A DNA stretch of 64,000 nucleotides from Roseibium salinum (GTDB lineage Bacteria; Pseudomonadota; Alphaproteobacteria; Rhizobiales; Stappiaceae): positions 4,590,501 to 4,654,500 of the forward strand of contig NZ_JAPEVI010000003.1 of assembly GCF_026240905.1 (NCBI RefSeq), read 5' to 3'. Under the pieces are notes generated by a model, which searched no databases, was not told where the DNA came from, and was given only the letters and a program-made list of their open reading frames with translations. Of the stretch, positions 52,740 to 61,099 are shown in pieces (the first letter of the stretch is position 1; the number at the start of each line of letters is the position of its first letter). A program made the translations under genes and the position numbers.

Positions 52740-54887
52740 ATGGAACAATCGTATTTCAGCCAGTCCTGGTATCGCGTCGCCCAGCTTCACCTACGCCTGC
52801 GCGCGCATGTCCGCATTCACCGGACTATTTTCAGAGGGCAGCTCTGGTACGTAATGCAGGACCGGACTTCCGGTCGGTTCCACAGGTTTGCCCCGGAGAC
52901 CTACTTCGTCATCAGTCTGATGAATGGCGAGCGAAGCATGCAGGAAGTCTGGGATATTGCCTGCGACAATCTCAGTGAAAAGGTGATGGCCCAGGATGAA
53001 GTCGTCAATCTGCTGGGGCAGCTGCATGCGGCCGACGTCCTTTTCGGCGACGTTCCGCCTGACATCGAGGAAATCGCCGACCGCGGCCGCAAGAGTCGCA
53101 ACCGCAAGCTCATGATGAGTTTCATGAACCCACTGGCAATCCGCCTCAACCTGATCGATCCCAACGAATTCCTGAATGCGACCTATCCATTGGTTCGGCC
53201 ATTGTTAAGCTGGTTCGGGGCGATGTTTTACGTCGCCTTCGTCGCCTATGCCACGGTGCTGGCCGGTATGAACTGGGATGCGCTCACTGAAAATGTCACC
53301 GACAGGGTGCTGTCGACGGAAAACATCGTTCTCCTGCTGCTCTCCTACCCGGCGATCAAGGCTCTGCACGAACTCGGACACGCCTATGCGATAAAGCGCT
53401 GGGGAGGTGATGTTCACGAGATCGGCATCATGATGCTGGTGTTCATGCCGGTTCCTTACGTGGATGCGTCCGACAGCGCTGCCTTCACCGGCAAGTGGCA
53501 GAGAGCGCTGGTCGGAGCCGCAGGTATCCTTGTCGAGGTTTTTCTCGCCTGCCTGGCACTGATCGTGTGGCTCAATGCCGGCGACGGCCTCGTGCGGGCA
53601 TTCGCCTTCAACGTGATGCTGATCGGCGGCGTATCGACGCTGTTTTTCAATGGTAATCCGCTGCTACGTTTCGACGGGTATTACGTGCTCAGTGACCTTC
53701 TCGAGATCCCCAACCTCGGCAGCCGGGCCAACAAGTATCTCGGCTACTGTTTCAAGCGGACGGCTTTTGGCATCAGGTCGGCAACGTCGCCGGTCACTGC
53801 GCCGGGTGAAGCTTTCTGGTTCGTCACTTATGCGACAGCCGCCTTCTGCTATCGGCTTGTCATCATGGCAACCATCGCCGTCTTCGTCTCACAGAAATTC
53901 TTCATCATCGGAACATTGATCGCGATCTGGGCGGTCATTCTGATGATTGGCGTTCCGCTTGGAAAACACACATGGTTTGTGTTGACGAGCCCGCAACTGC
54001 GCAAGAACCGAGGCCGGGCGTTCGGCGTCGTCGGTGGGGCATTGTCATGCATTGGCCTTGTGCTTTTTGCGATTCCGCTGCCCTATTCAACGGTCGTAGA
54101 AGGGATCGTCTGGCTCCCGGGAAAGGGGGTTGTCCATGCCCAGTCCGACGGCACTGTTCTGGAGCTGCTGGCCATGCCCGGGCAACAGGTTGACCCCGGA
54201 AGTCCGCTGATGCGGCTGGAAGATCCTCTTCTGTCCGGCCGTGTCGCATTGCTGAGCATTCGCATTCGCGAGCTGGAGCACAGGCTCGACAAGCAGGACC
54301 GCGGTGATCAGGCCAATGCCCGGATCGTCCGGCAGGAACTTCAACTGGCTCGCGCAGACTTTGAGAATGCGCAGATCCGCGAACGCGCACTCGTCGTCAA
54401 GGCGGACAGCAAGGGCACGCTTGTCATCCCCGGAGCCAAGGATCTTCTCGGCCGGTTCGTGCGGCGAGGGCAACGCGTGGCCTACGTTGCACAGTTCGAA
54501 GATCCGCCGATCCGCGTGATCGTTCCCGAAGGCAGTGCGGACCTCGTGCGCAACAAGAGCCAGCAGATTAAGGTCCGTTTCGTTGAAAAACCGCAAATTG
54601 AATATCAGGCCAAAATCGCACGCGAGGTTCCTGCATTGAGCGATACCTTACCGAGTGCGGCTCTCAGCACCATGGGAGGGGGAAAAATTGCTCTGGATCC
54701 ATCGAATACTCAGAGTAACCGTACGTTAGAAAAATTGCTGCAGCTTGATGTCTTTTTGACCGAAAGTCAGATAACATCCCGTGTGGGAAGTCGAGTGTTC
54801 GTAAAATTTTACCATGGAAAACAACCTCTTGCGGAGCGTCTCTATCGATTGTCAAGACAGGTTTTCCTGAAATTGTTCCAAATCTAG
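52740..54887 (+). CDS. PqqD-like/M50 metalloprotease/HlyD fusion
   Basis: The 715-residue protein has an N-terminal PqqD-like winged-helix domain at about 28-103 (LWYVMQDRTSGRFHRFAPET, QDEVVNLLGQLHAADVLF). The M50 site-2-protease core follows in six or more membrane helices: zinc site HELGH at 210-214 and the second motif NPLLRFDG at 306-313, both intact. After a last membrane helix ending near residue 455 comes a HlyD-like periplasmic part (GVVHAQSDGTVLELLAMPGQ, then a coiled coil and a barrel). PqqD-type domains bind leader peptides in RiPP systems, so it could recognise a leader, perhaps LEPR-XLL, for intramembrane cleavage or export; this is inference. It sits 10 bases after the GAF-HlyD gene, and the two are probably partners. 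Confidence 0.9.
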   Translation: MEQSYFSQSWYRVAQLHLRLRAHVRIHRTIFRGQLWYVMQDRTSGRFHRFAPETYFVISLMNGERSMQEVWDIACDNLSEKVMAQDEVVNLLGQLHAADVLFGDVPPDIEEIADRGRKSRNRKLMMSFMNPLAIRLNLIDPNEFLNATYPLVRPLLSWFGAMFYVAFVAYATVLAGMNWDALTENVTDRVLSTENIVLLLLSYPAIKALHELGHAYAIKRWGGDVHEIGIMMLVFMPVPYVDASDSAAFTGKWQRALVGAAGILVEVFLACLALIVWLNAGDGLVRAFAFNVMLIGGVSTLFFNGNPLLRFDGYYVLSDLLEIPNLGSRANKYLGYCFKRTAFGIRSATSPVTAPGEAFWFVTYATAAFCYRLVIMATIAVFVSQKFFIIGTLIAIWAVILMIGVPLGKHTWFVLTSPQLRKNRGRAFGVVGGALSCIGLVLFAIPLPYSTVVEGIVWLPGKGVVHAQSDGTVLELLAMPGQQVDPGSPLMRLEDPLLSGRVALLSIRIRELEHRLDKQDRGDQANARIVRQELQLARADFENAQIRERALVVKADSKGTLVIPGAKDLLGRFVRRGQRVAYVAQFEDPPIRVIVPEGSADLVRNKSQQIKVRFVEKPQIEYQAKIAREVPALSDTLPSAALSTMGGGKIALDPSNTQSNRTLEKLLQLDVFLTESQITSRVGSRVFVKFYHGKQPLAERLYRLSRQVFLKLFQI

Positions 54888-55010
54888 ACGTCGACGTCGT
54901 TGTGTCTTTCATTTAAAAAAGCTAGGATGCCTTCAAATAAAGATAACAAAAATAATGTATAAGTTTCTCCCGCTAGACAATGTACCCGTGTAAATCAAAG
55001 GGGAAATCAC

Positions 55011-55844
55011 GTGTCTACACAACTTCTGTTCTATCATAACGCGCATCCCGTTACTGTCGACCGGCACAAGGATCTGTCGGTGAAGGCCGGGGCCACCTAC
55101 GAATTTGCTAAGGAGGTCAACTCGGTGCCGTTGACCGCAATCGAATTCGCACAGGCTGCCGCGGAATATCCGATTGTCTTCGCCGGAAACGAAGACGCCG
55201 TCATGCCCGTTGTCGTGCTTGGCGCTCAGCAGACCGAAAACCTTTTTGTCGGAGAAAATGGCGAGTGGCTCGGGAAATACGTTCCTGCCTTCGTTCGTCG
55301 CTTTCCATTCGTATTTTCAACCGACAAATCCGGCAGGACCTTCATTCTGCACATCGATGAGGATTTCAAAGGTTGCAACCGTGAGGGGCGCGGTGAACGC
55401 TTGTTCGACAATGACGGCGAGCAGACGCAATATCTCAAGAACGTGCTCAACTTTCTGCAGGACTATCAGGCACGGTTCCAGCGGACGAAACAGTACTGCG
55501 ACCGTTTAAAGGCGCTCGAACTTTTGCAACCGATGCAGGCGCAGTTCAATTTGAACACCGGGGAAAGACGTTCGCTGTCGGGTTTCATGACCGTCAATCG
55601 CGATAAACTCAAGAATCTTTCGGCGGAAGATCTGCAGAACCTGTTCAACAATGACGAACTGGAATGCACATATCTACACCTGCATTCACTGCGCCATTTC
55701 TCGGACATGCTGGATCGGTTTCCTGCGGCAAAATCTCCAGAGGAAGGCCTTGCGGAAAGTGCCGAAGGCATTGAAGCGGCAGCTCTGTCAAAGGCAAGCC
55801 GGAAGGCGCCTGCCAGGAAGAACGGGGGAGAGGCGACGGCCTAA
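55011..55844 (+). CDS. SapC family protein
   Basis: The 277-residue protein has the SapC-family features: a start with FYHNAHPVTVDRHKDLSVKA, VNSVPLTAIEFAQAAAEYPIVF, then VVVLGAQQTENLFV and WLGKYVPAFVRRFPFVF. SapC was named from S-layer protein secretion loci of Campylobacter; its biochemical role is unknown. The start is GTG at 55011 with AAAGGGG about 8 bases ahead. A 123-base AT-rich gap separates it from the M50 gene, room for an internal promoter. The SecA-like gene follows 6 bases after the stop. The tail (255-277) is A/K-rich and disordered-looking. Confidence 0.9.
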   Translation: MSTQLLFYHNAHPVTVDRHKDLSVKAGATYEFAKEVNSVPLTAIEFAQAAAEYPIVFAGNEDAVMPVVVLGAQQTENLFVGENGEWLGKYVPAFVRRFPFVFSTDKSGRTFILHIDEDFKGCNREGRGERLFDNDGEQTQYLKNVLNFLQDYQARFQRTKQYCDRLKALELLQPMQAQFNLNTGERRSLSGFMTVNRDKLKNLSAEDLQNLFNNDELECTYLHLHSLRHFSDMLDRFPAAKSPEEGLAESAEGIEAAALSKASRKAPARKNGGEATA

Positions 55845-55850
55845 ACTTCA

Positions 55851-57845
55851 TTGCACACCGGCTTCGCAAACGCGCCCGTAGCCGCCTGGATACCACCTGC
55901 TCTGGAAGTTTATCCGGAGCAGGCGGATCCGAGCGAGCACTGGCTCGACACGATCGAGAATCTTTTCAAGCGTGCCCGTGAGCCGCTGCTCGACTGGTCG
56001 CGGCGCCGGGAACTATTGCGCCGGGTTCAAATGGTCAATGATTTGGAGCATGAACTCCTTTCACTTTCCGACGACCAATTGGAATTGCGTGTCCGGAAAG
56101 TGCGGCCGCGCATTCGGCTGGGAGGCTATGAACGCAGCGAACATGCCGTTGAATGCTTCGCCTTGTTGAGAGAAGTCACGCGCCGCAAGCTCGGTTTGCG
56201 TCATCATGATGTCCAGTTGCTTGCCGGTTTTGCGATGCTCGACGGATCAATCATCGAAATGGACACAGGCGAGGGAAAAACACTTACGGCGGCATTGACG
56301 GCAGCCGCCGCGGCGATGGCAGGCACACCCGTGCACGTTATCACGGTGAATGACTACCTTGCCGAACGAGACCATGCGTTGCTGCAGCCGATCTACCGCT
56401 ATTTCGGTTTGACATCCGGCGTCATCACGCATGAGGTAGAACACGAGAATCGACCGGCGATTTACGCCAGCGACATCGTTTATGCCAGCAACAAGGAGAT
56501 CGCCTTCGATTACCTGCGGGACCGGATCGTTTTCGGAGGAAGACCGAGAAACCTCTATTCCAAATTGCGCCGGCTTTCCTGGGTGGGCGAACGGAACAAA
56601 TCATCCGTCATGCGCGGCTTGCATTTTGCCATTGTCGACGAGGCCGACAGCGTTTTGGTCGATGAGGCGCGGACGCCGCTGATCATTTCGCGCGAAACCG
56701 ACGCGGCGGAGGAACAGGTCTGGGCGGAAGATGCCTTTCGCCTCGTTAACGCCTTCGTCCCCGGCGTTCATTTCCGGCTGATCGTGGAAGACAGACGGAT
56801 CGACCTGACGGCTGACGGACGTGACCTGATTGCCGAGCGTGCCTTGATCATGGGCGGAATCTGGAGCAATCGCGTCCGCCGTGAGGAGGCCGCCCGTCAA
56901 GCGCTCGTGGCCAACCTGCTGTTTTACAAAGGAGAGCATTATCTCGTCAGAGAGGGCAAGGTTCAGATCATCGATGAATATTCAGGGCGCATCATGCCGG
57001 ACCGCTCGTGGAGCGATGGACTGCACCAACTGATCGAACTGAAGGAACGCTGTCAGGTGACCGGTCGCAAACAGACGATCGCACGCATGACCTATCAGAG
57101 GTACTTTCGCCGCTATCGGCGCCTTTCCGGGATGACGGGAACGGCCCGCGAGGTGCGTCCCGAATTCCGATCCGTCTACCGGACCGCCGTATTTCGCGTG
57201 CCTCCCAATGTGCCCTCCAAGAAGCGCGATCTGGGAACTCGCATTTGCCCCACTTTGGTAGCGAAATGGCAGGCGATCGCCGAGAGAACTGCCTCGCTCG
57301 TGACCGAAGGACGGCCAGTACTCATTGCCACCCGCTCCGTCAATGCGTCGCGTTCGGCAAGTGAATGGCTGTCCGCATCGGGGCTAGAGCACACGGTTCT
57401 CAATGCGGAGCAGAGCGCGGAAGAAGCCGAAATCATTGCCCGGGCAGGGGAGGCCGGACGTATTACCGTTGCCACCAACATGGCAGGGCGCGGCGTCGAC
57501 ATCAAACTGGATCCGGCCGTCATCGAAGTCGGTGGCTTGCATGTCATCCTGAGCGAGCGTCACGATGCCGGACGGATCGACAGGCAGATGGAAGGCCGGG
57601 CCGGACGACGGGGGGAACCCGGGACAACAGAAAAGATCCTGTCGCTGGAAGACCCGTTGCTGGATCTCGTTCTGCTGAAAGCGTTGCGGCGGCCCGGGCG
57701 ATTTATCGGCCCGTCCGCTGGCAGAGCGTTGTTCACTGCGGCCCAATGGCGGGCCGAACAGGCTCACTCGCGAGACCGCAAGGCTTTGCTCGCCCAGGAT
57801 CGGCGGCTCGGCGTGTTGCTAGCGTTTTCAGGCAGTGCGGAGTAG
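55851..57845 (+). CDS. SecA-like export ATPase, shortened
   Basis: The 664-residue protein is homologous to the SecA motor. It has Walker A MDTGEGKT (137-144), TVNDYLAERD, Walker B VDEADSVLVDEARTPLIIS (Asp263), the preprotein-crosslinking-like domain, FRRYRRLSGMTGTAREV, and the second motor domain with TNMAGRGVDIKLD and RIDRQMEGRAGRRGEPG. It ends shortly after, lacking most of the helical scaffold/wing and the C-terminal zinc domain of full SecA (about 900 aa). The start is probably TTG at 55851, 6 bases after sapC. Such a second SecA often serves a special substrate, as accessory SecA2 does. The housekeeping secA is expected elsewhere and no SecY is nearby. Confidence 0.92.
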   Translation: MHTGFANAPVAAWIPPALEVYPEQADPSEHWLDTIENLFKRAREPLLDWSRRRELLRRVQMVNDLEHELLSLSDDQLELRVRKVRPRIRLGGYERSEHAVECFALLREVTRRKLGLRHHDVQLLAGFAMLDGSIIEMDTGEGKTLTAALTAAAAAMAGTPVHVITVNDYLAERDHALLQPIYRYFGLTSGVITHEVEHENRPAIYASDIVYASNKEIAFDYLRDRIVFGGRPRNLYSKLRRLSWVGERNKSSVMRGLHFAIVDEADSVLVDEARTPLIISRETDAAEEQVWAEDAFRLVNAFVPGVHFRLIVEDRRIDLTADGRDLIAERALIMGGIWSNRVRREEAARQALVANLLFYKGEHYLVREGKVQIIDEYSGRIMPDRSWSDGLHQLIELKERCQVTGRKQTIARMTYQRYFRRYRRLSGMTGTAREVRPEFRSVYRTAVFRVPPNVPSKKRDLGTRICPTLVAKWQAIAERTASLVTEGRPVLIATRSVNASRSASEWLSASGLEHTVLNAEQSAEEAEIIARAGEAGRITVATNMAGRGVDIKLDPAVIEVGGLHVILSERHDAGRIDRQMEGRAGRRGEPGTTEKILSLEDPLLDLVLLKALRRPGRFIGPSAGRALFTAAQWRAEQAHSRDRKALLAQDRRLGVLLAFSGSAE

Positions 57846-57867
57846 GGTTGTGCCGGAGAGTATTTTG

Positions 57868-58713
57868 ATGGGGCATTGGACTGGAAGTCGAATTGAGGGC
57901 GTGCCTATGCGCCTGAAATGCACCTTTGGGACAATCTTTTTCTTGATGATGACATCACCGCTTGCCGCGCAATCCTTTGACTGCGTTATCGATCCGGCGG
58001 TTGTGGTCAAGGTTGGAAGCCTGGTCCCGGGCCTGTTGAGTGAAGTGCTGATTGAGCGCGGTGACTATGTGCACAAGGGTGAGATCATTGCCCGGCTAAG
58101 TTCAGAAACGGAAGCGGCGACCGTCGATCTGATGTCTGAACAAGCTGCCAGCACCTCGGAAATCGAAGCCCAGGAGGCCCGATACAGTCTTGCAAAGAGC
58201 CGTTTGGTGCGCACGCGCACGCTTGCGGAGCGCAAGATTACATCGACGGACAGCCTTGAGGAAGCCATCGCTGAACTGGAGGTCGTGACCCGCGAACTGG
58301 CAATTGCCCGGATGCGCAAGCGGATCGCCGGTTTGGAATTGAACCGGGCAAAGCGTGTCCTTGAACAGAAGACCATCAGGAGCCCGATCGACGGTGTCGT
58401 GCTCGAACGGGCACTCTTTCGCGGCGAGTATCTCGACCAGGACAGCCAATTGGCGACCATCGCCAAGCTGGACCCACTACACGTGGAGGCGTTCATTCCC
58501 GTGAGTGAATACGGCAGGATCCATCCTGGAATGGAAGCAGTCGTGCTGCCTAACAAACCGATCGGTGGCCGTTATACCGGTAAGGTTACGATAATTGACC
58601 GGGTCTTCGATGCGGCCAGCAACACATTCGGTCTGCGAGTTGAATTGCCCAATCCCGAAAACGGTCTGCCGGCCGGTCACCGCTGTGAGATAACGTTTCC
58701 CGCCGCTAATTGA
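57868..58713 (+). CDS. periplasmic HlyD/RND-type adaptor protein
   Basis: The protein is about 281 residues from the ATG at 57868 (GGAGAG about 9 bases ahead); an alternative ATG at 57907 gives a cleaner signal peptide (FGTIFFLMMTSPLAAQ). The mature protein has the membrane-fusion layout: lipoyl half (GLLSEVLIERGDYVHKGEII), an alpha-helical hairpin (SKSRLVRTRTLAERK, ELEVVTRELAIARMR), second lipoyl half (KTIRSPIDGVVLERALFRGE) and a beta-barrel (VEAFIPVSEYGRIHPGMEA). It probably forms the periplasmic duct of the locus. It follows the SecA-like gene by 22 bases. No transporter or TolC gene follows. Confidence 0.88.
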   Translation: MGHWTGSRIEGVPMRLKCTFGTIFFLMMTSPLAAQSFDCVIDPAVVVKVGSLVPGLLSEVLIERGDYVHKGEIIARLSSETEAATVDLMSEQAASTSEIEAQEARYSLAKSRLVRTRTLAERKITSTDSLEEAIAELEVVTRELAIARMRKRIAGLELNRAKRVLEQKTIRSPIDGVVLERALFRGEYLDQDSQLATIAKLDPLHVEAFIPVSEYGRIHPGMEAVVLPNKPIGGRYTGKVTIIDRVFDAASNTFGLRVELPNPENGLPAGHRCEITFPAAN

Positions 58714-59077
58714 TTGCTTGATTAGCTTTCCGTCTGGTTGGGGTGCAAGGGCAGCAGAAAGATAAGTTCCAGATGCCTGATCTGTTGTGACGCGCAAGAG
58801 CACTTGGCAAGAAAGCGTTTCCGGGATCAGGTGGGATCAAGTGGCGGTATGTGGATCGGCTCCACAAGGTGTGTGATGCAGCGAGGGGTCTCGACGCCGA
58901 TCGGTGTCACAAGTTATTGAATTTCCATATGCCAGCGGGGTCTGTTAGTGGAGCCGATCCACATTCAGCCCTTTGCCGCAAATACTTCGGCCTGCTATTC
59001 CCTCTGTGGTGTGGCCGAGCCGTTCTGCAGAAGGGCACAAGTTTACGAGCGGCTGATGAAGCAGCCGGGGAGGAGAC
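58714..59077. other. intergenic region with inverted repeat
   Basis: No supported gene lies in 364 bases; small open frames are chance. The region separates the giant-protein locus from the polyketide-associated genes and carries the 17-bp inverted repeat annotated separately. Confidence 0.5.
58849..58964. repeat. 17-bp perfect inverted repeat with operator-like arms
   Basis: ATGTGGATCGGCTCCAC (58849-58865) and its exact complement GTGGAGCCGATCCACAT (58948-58964) are separated by 82 bases. Each arm is itself a GTGGA-N5-TCCAC palindrome, as for a dimeric regulator site. They lie 113-230 bases upstream of the FkbM methyltransferase gene. Confidence 0.7.
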
Positions 59078-59896
59078 ATGCGGGTGAATCTTGAGACCGC
59101 CACCCTGCCGGATGGACGCACGGTCAGTTGCGTCAATGCCTATGAAGTCGGGTTCGGATGGCATGAAGTCATGTCCGCGGATTTCAGCCGGCACGGACTG
59201 ACCTTGCCGGTCGGGGGCAATTTTGTCGATGTGGGCGCCAATATCGGGCTGTTCTGCCTGCGACTGCGCGATCTGTGTCCAGAGGCAAGAATTTGTGCCC
59301 TTGAGCCCATGCCTGCAGCCTTCGCCGCGCTCAGGGCCAATGCGGCCGACATGGGTGGCACCGTTGAGATCTTCAACATGGCGCTCGGTTCGGCACCGGG
59401 AAAGATCGAGTTCGAATATTGCCCGGGCATTACCGCCCTCTCTTCCTCCGAGGCCGGTGCCCGAAAAACCCTCTCGGACGGTCTGCGCACTCTTCTCTTT
59501 GGCACTGGCGTCAGCGCCGATATCAGGGCGATCATCGACAGGACCGGCGCCCAGGAAATGATTGATGACGAGGCCTTTGTCGAGCAACTGTTCCGCACCG
59601 AACAGATCACGGCCGATATCGACAGGCTGGACGCGGTGGCGGAACGGCTCGCGATCGGTCCGATCGATCTTCTGAAGATCGACACCGAAGGTCAGGAACG
59701 CGCGGTGCTGGACGGGATCGGACCGGACCTGTGGCGGAATATCCGCCAGCTGCTCGTGGAAATTCATCGGGGCGAGGACGAACTTCGCACGATCCGCGCC
59801 GACCTTGAAAAGCACGGCTATTGCTGCAGCATCGAAAGCCACCCGATGTCAGAAGGCGGCGCACCGGTCTTTCACATCTATGCGCATCGCGGCTAG
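59078..59896 (+). CDS. FkbM family methyltransferase
   Basis: The 272-residue SAM-dependent methyltransferase has motif I VDVGANIGLF at 50-59, acidic loop ALEPMPAAF, FNMALGS and the FkbM-typical DLLKIDTEGQE. FkbM-type enzymes methylate hydroxyls of polyketides and sugars. Adjacency to acyl hydrolase, P450 and HMG-CoA-synthase-like genes supports an O-methylation role in a polyketide pathway, but it may instead belong to the upstream locus. GGGGAGG lies about 7 bases before the ATG. It is convergent with the DUF3089 gene (31-base gap). Confidence 0.88.
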   Translation: MRVNLETATLPDGRTVSCVNAYEVGFGWHEVMSADFSRHGLTLPVGGNFVDVGANIGLFCLRLRDLCPEARICALEPMPAAFAALRANAADMGGTVEIFNMALGSAPGKIEFEYCPGITALSSSEAGARKTLSDGLRTLLFGTGVSADIRAIIDRTGAQEMIDDEAFVEQLFRTEQITADIDRLDAVAERLAIGPIDLLKIDTEGQERAVLDGIGPDLWRNIRQLLVEIHRGEDELRTIRADLEKHGYCCSIESHPMSEGGAPVFHIYAHRG

Positions 59897-59927
59897 TTGC
59901 CGTAGCTGGAAGGCAGCCGCCATCCGG

Positions 59928-60977
59928 CTATTGCGGGGGAGGGCCGTTTTTCCGGGCAAGATGGGCCTGGATCCGTTGCGCCGCATTGGATTTGATATTC
60001 TCGAAAAACAGCGAGTAGTCGAGGCTGTGGTAGACCCCTTGCGGAAAGAACGGGGTTTCCAGAAGGGCGGGGTCGGCAGGGGCGACGACCAGCCCGTGAT
60101 CGGCGATCTGCGCGGAGGTAAAGCCGGGATAGGTCCGCCATGGGTTTTCCCCGTCGAACAGTGTCGAGCCGAGATTGAGGCTTGATGGCGCAAGTTTTGT
60201 TTCGCGGGTCCAGGTCAGCGGATTGACGACGATCGCTCCCTTCAGGATCATCGGCGCCTCGCCCTGCTTTCCGGCAGCGACCGAGTTGTAGCTGATGAAG
60301 CAGCCGGTCTGACGTGGCTCTCCGCAGATATCGATGGCCGGGTTGTCCTGCAGGTCCTCGCCGGTGATCGACCAGCCGATCAGATAACCCGCAATGAGCT
60401 GAGCCTCGATGCCGAGCTTGCCCCAATGATCTACGATCAACTGGGTCAGCACATAGGAGCCCTGGCTGTGGGCGGCAACGATGAAGGGCCTGCCGTTGTT
60501 GTAGTGCTCCATGTAATGGCGCAGCGCCCGCCGGATATCCTCTTCGCCATGGGCCGTCAGGGCATCGCGCTCGTCTTCGGGCAGGTTGAACCCGGCAAGG
60601 TTCATTTGGCGGTAGAAGGGAGCATAAAGGTTCGCCTGCCCGGAAAAGACCAGCGCCTCGCTGTGCACGGTCTCGGCCGCTCCGGCAATCAGGTCCTTGC
60701 GGGTGATATCCATCAGCCAGGCCGATTGATCGTAGAGCACGGTCGGATAGACCCAGAGGATATCGACGGCAAACGCGTCCGGATTGTCGGGCCGGGCCAG
60801 CCAGCTCGACGCCTCGTCGTAATCGGGCGCCGGCGGAATGACCGCTTTGTCCGCGGGAGGCAGACTCGCGGCAGTTTCGGAAAGGGCCGGGGTGGACACC
60901 ATCCACGCCGCGAGAATGAGCGCTGCGAAACCGGCGAGGGACCGGCAGAGGTATGTCCAAGTCTGAGAATTGCGCAT
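59928..60977 (-). CDS. DUF3089 alpha/beta-hydrolase-like exported protein
   Basis: The 349-residue protein from the ATG at 60977 (GGAG about 9 bases ahead; an earlier ATG adds 17 unlikely residues) has a signal peptide (SLAGFAALILAAWMVSTPALS) and the DUF3089 domain: VDILWVYPTVLYD, YRQMNLAGF, FIVAAHSQGSYVLTQLI with nucleophile Ser171, and GCFISYNSV. It resembles lipases/esterases of the alpha/beta hydrolase fold; the substrate is unknown. It lies downstream of the acyl hydrolase gene on the same strand (122-base gap) and may be a passenger or an accessory of the polyketide cluster. Confidence 0.87.
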   Translation of the reverse strand: MRNSQTWTYLCRSLAGFAALILAAWMVSTPALSETAASLPPADKAVIPPAPDYDEASSWLARPDNPDAFAVDILWVYPTVLYDQSAWLMDITRKDLIAGAAETVHSEALVFSGQANLYAPFYRQMNLAGFNLPEDERDALTAHGEEDIRRALRHYMEHYNNGRPFIVAAHSQGSYVLTQLIVDHWGKLGIEAQLIAGYLIGWSITGEDLQDNPAIDICGEPRQTGCFISYNSVAAGKQGEAPMILKGAIVVNPLTWTRETKLAPSSLNLGSTLFDGENPWRTYPGFTSAQIADHGLVVAPADPALLETPFFPQGVYHSLDYSLFFENIKSNAAQRIQAHLARKNGPPPQ

Positions 60978-61099
60978 CTGTTTCTCCGGGGATGGTTTCA
61001 CGTTAATTGTAAAACCCAGCAAATACACTCAAAAGTTATATTTTTTGTCGAAGCGCCATGACGGCACAAACGCCTGGTTGCCCATTGGAATAGGCGGGA

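Noticed and set aside
50849..58713. A classical type I secretion operon
   Set aside because: Adaptor-type proteins are present, but there is no ABC transporter ATPase and no TolC-like gene in the window; these may lie elsewhere.
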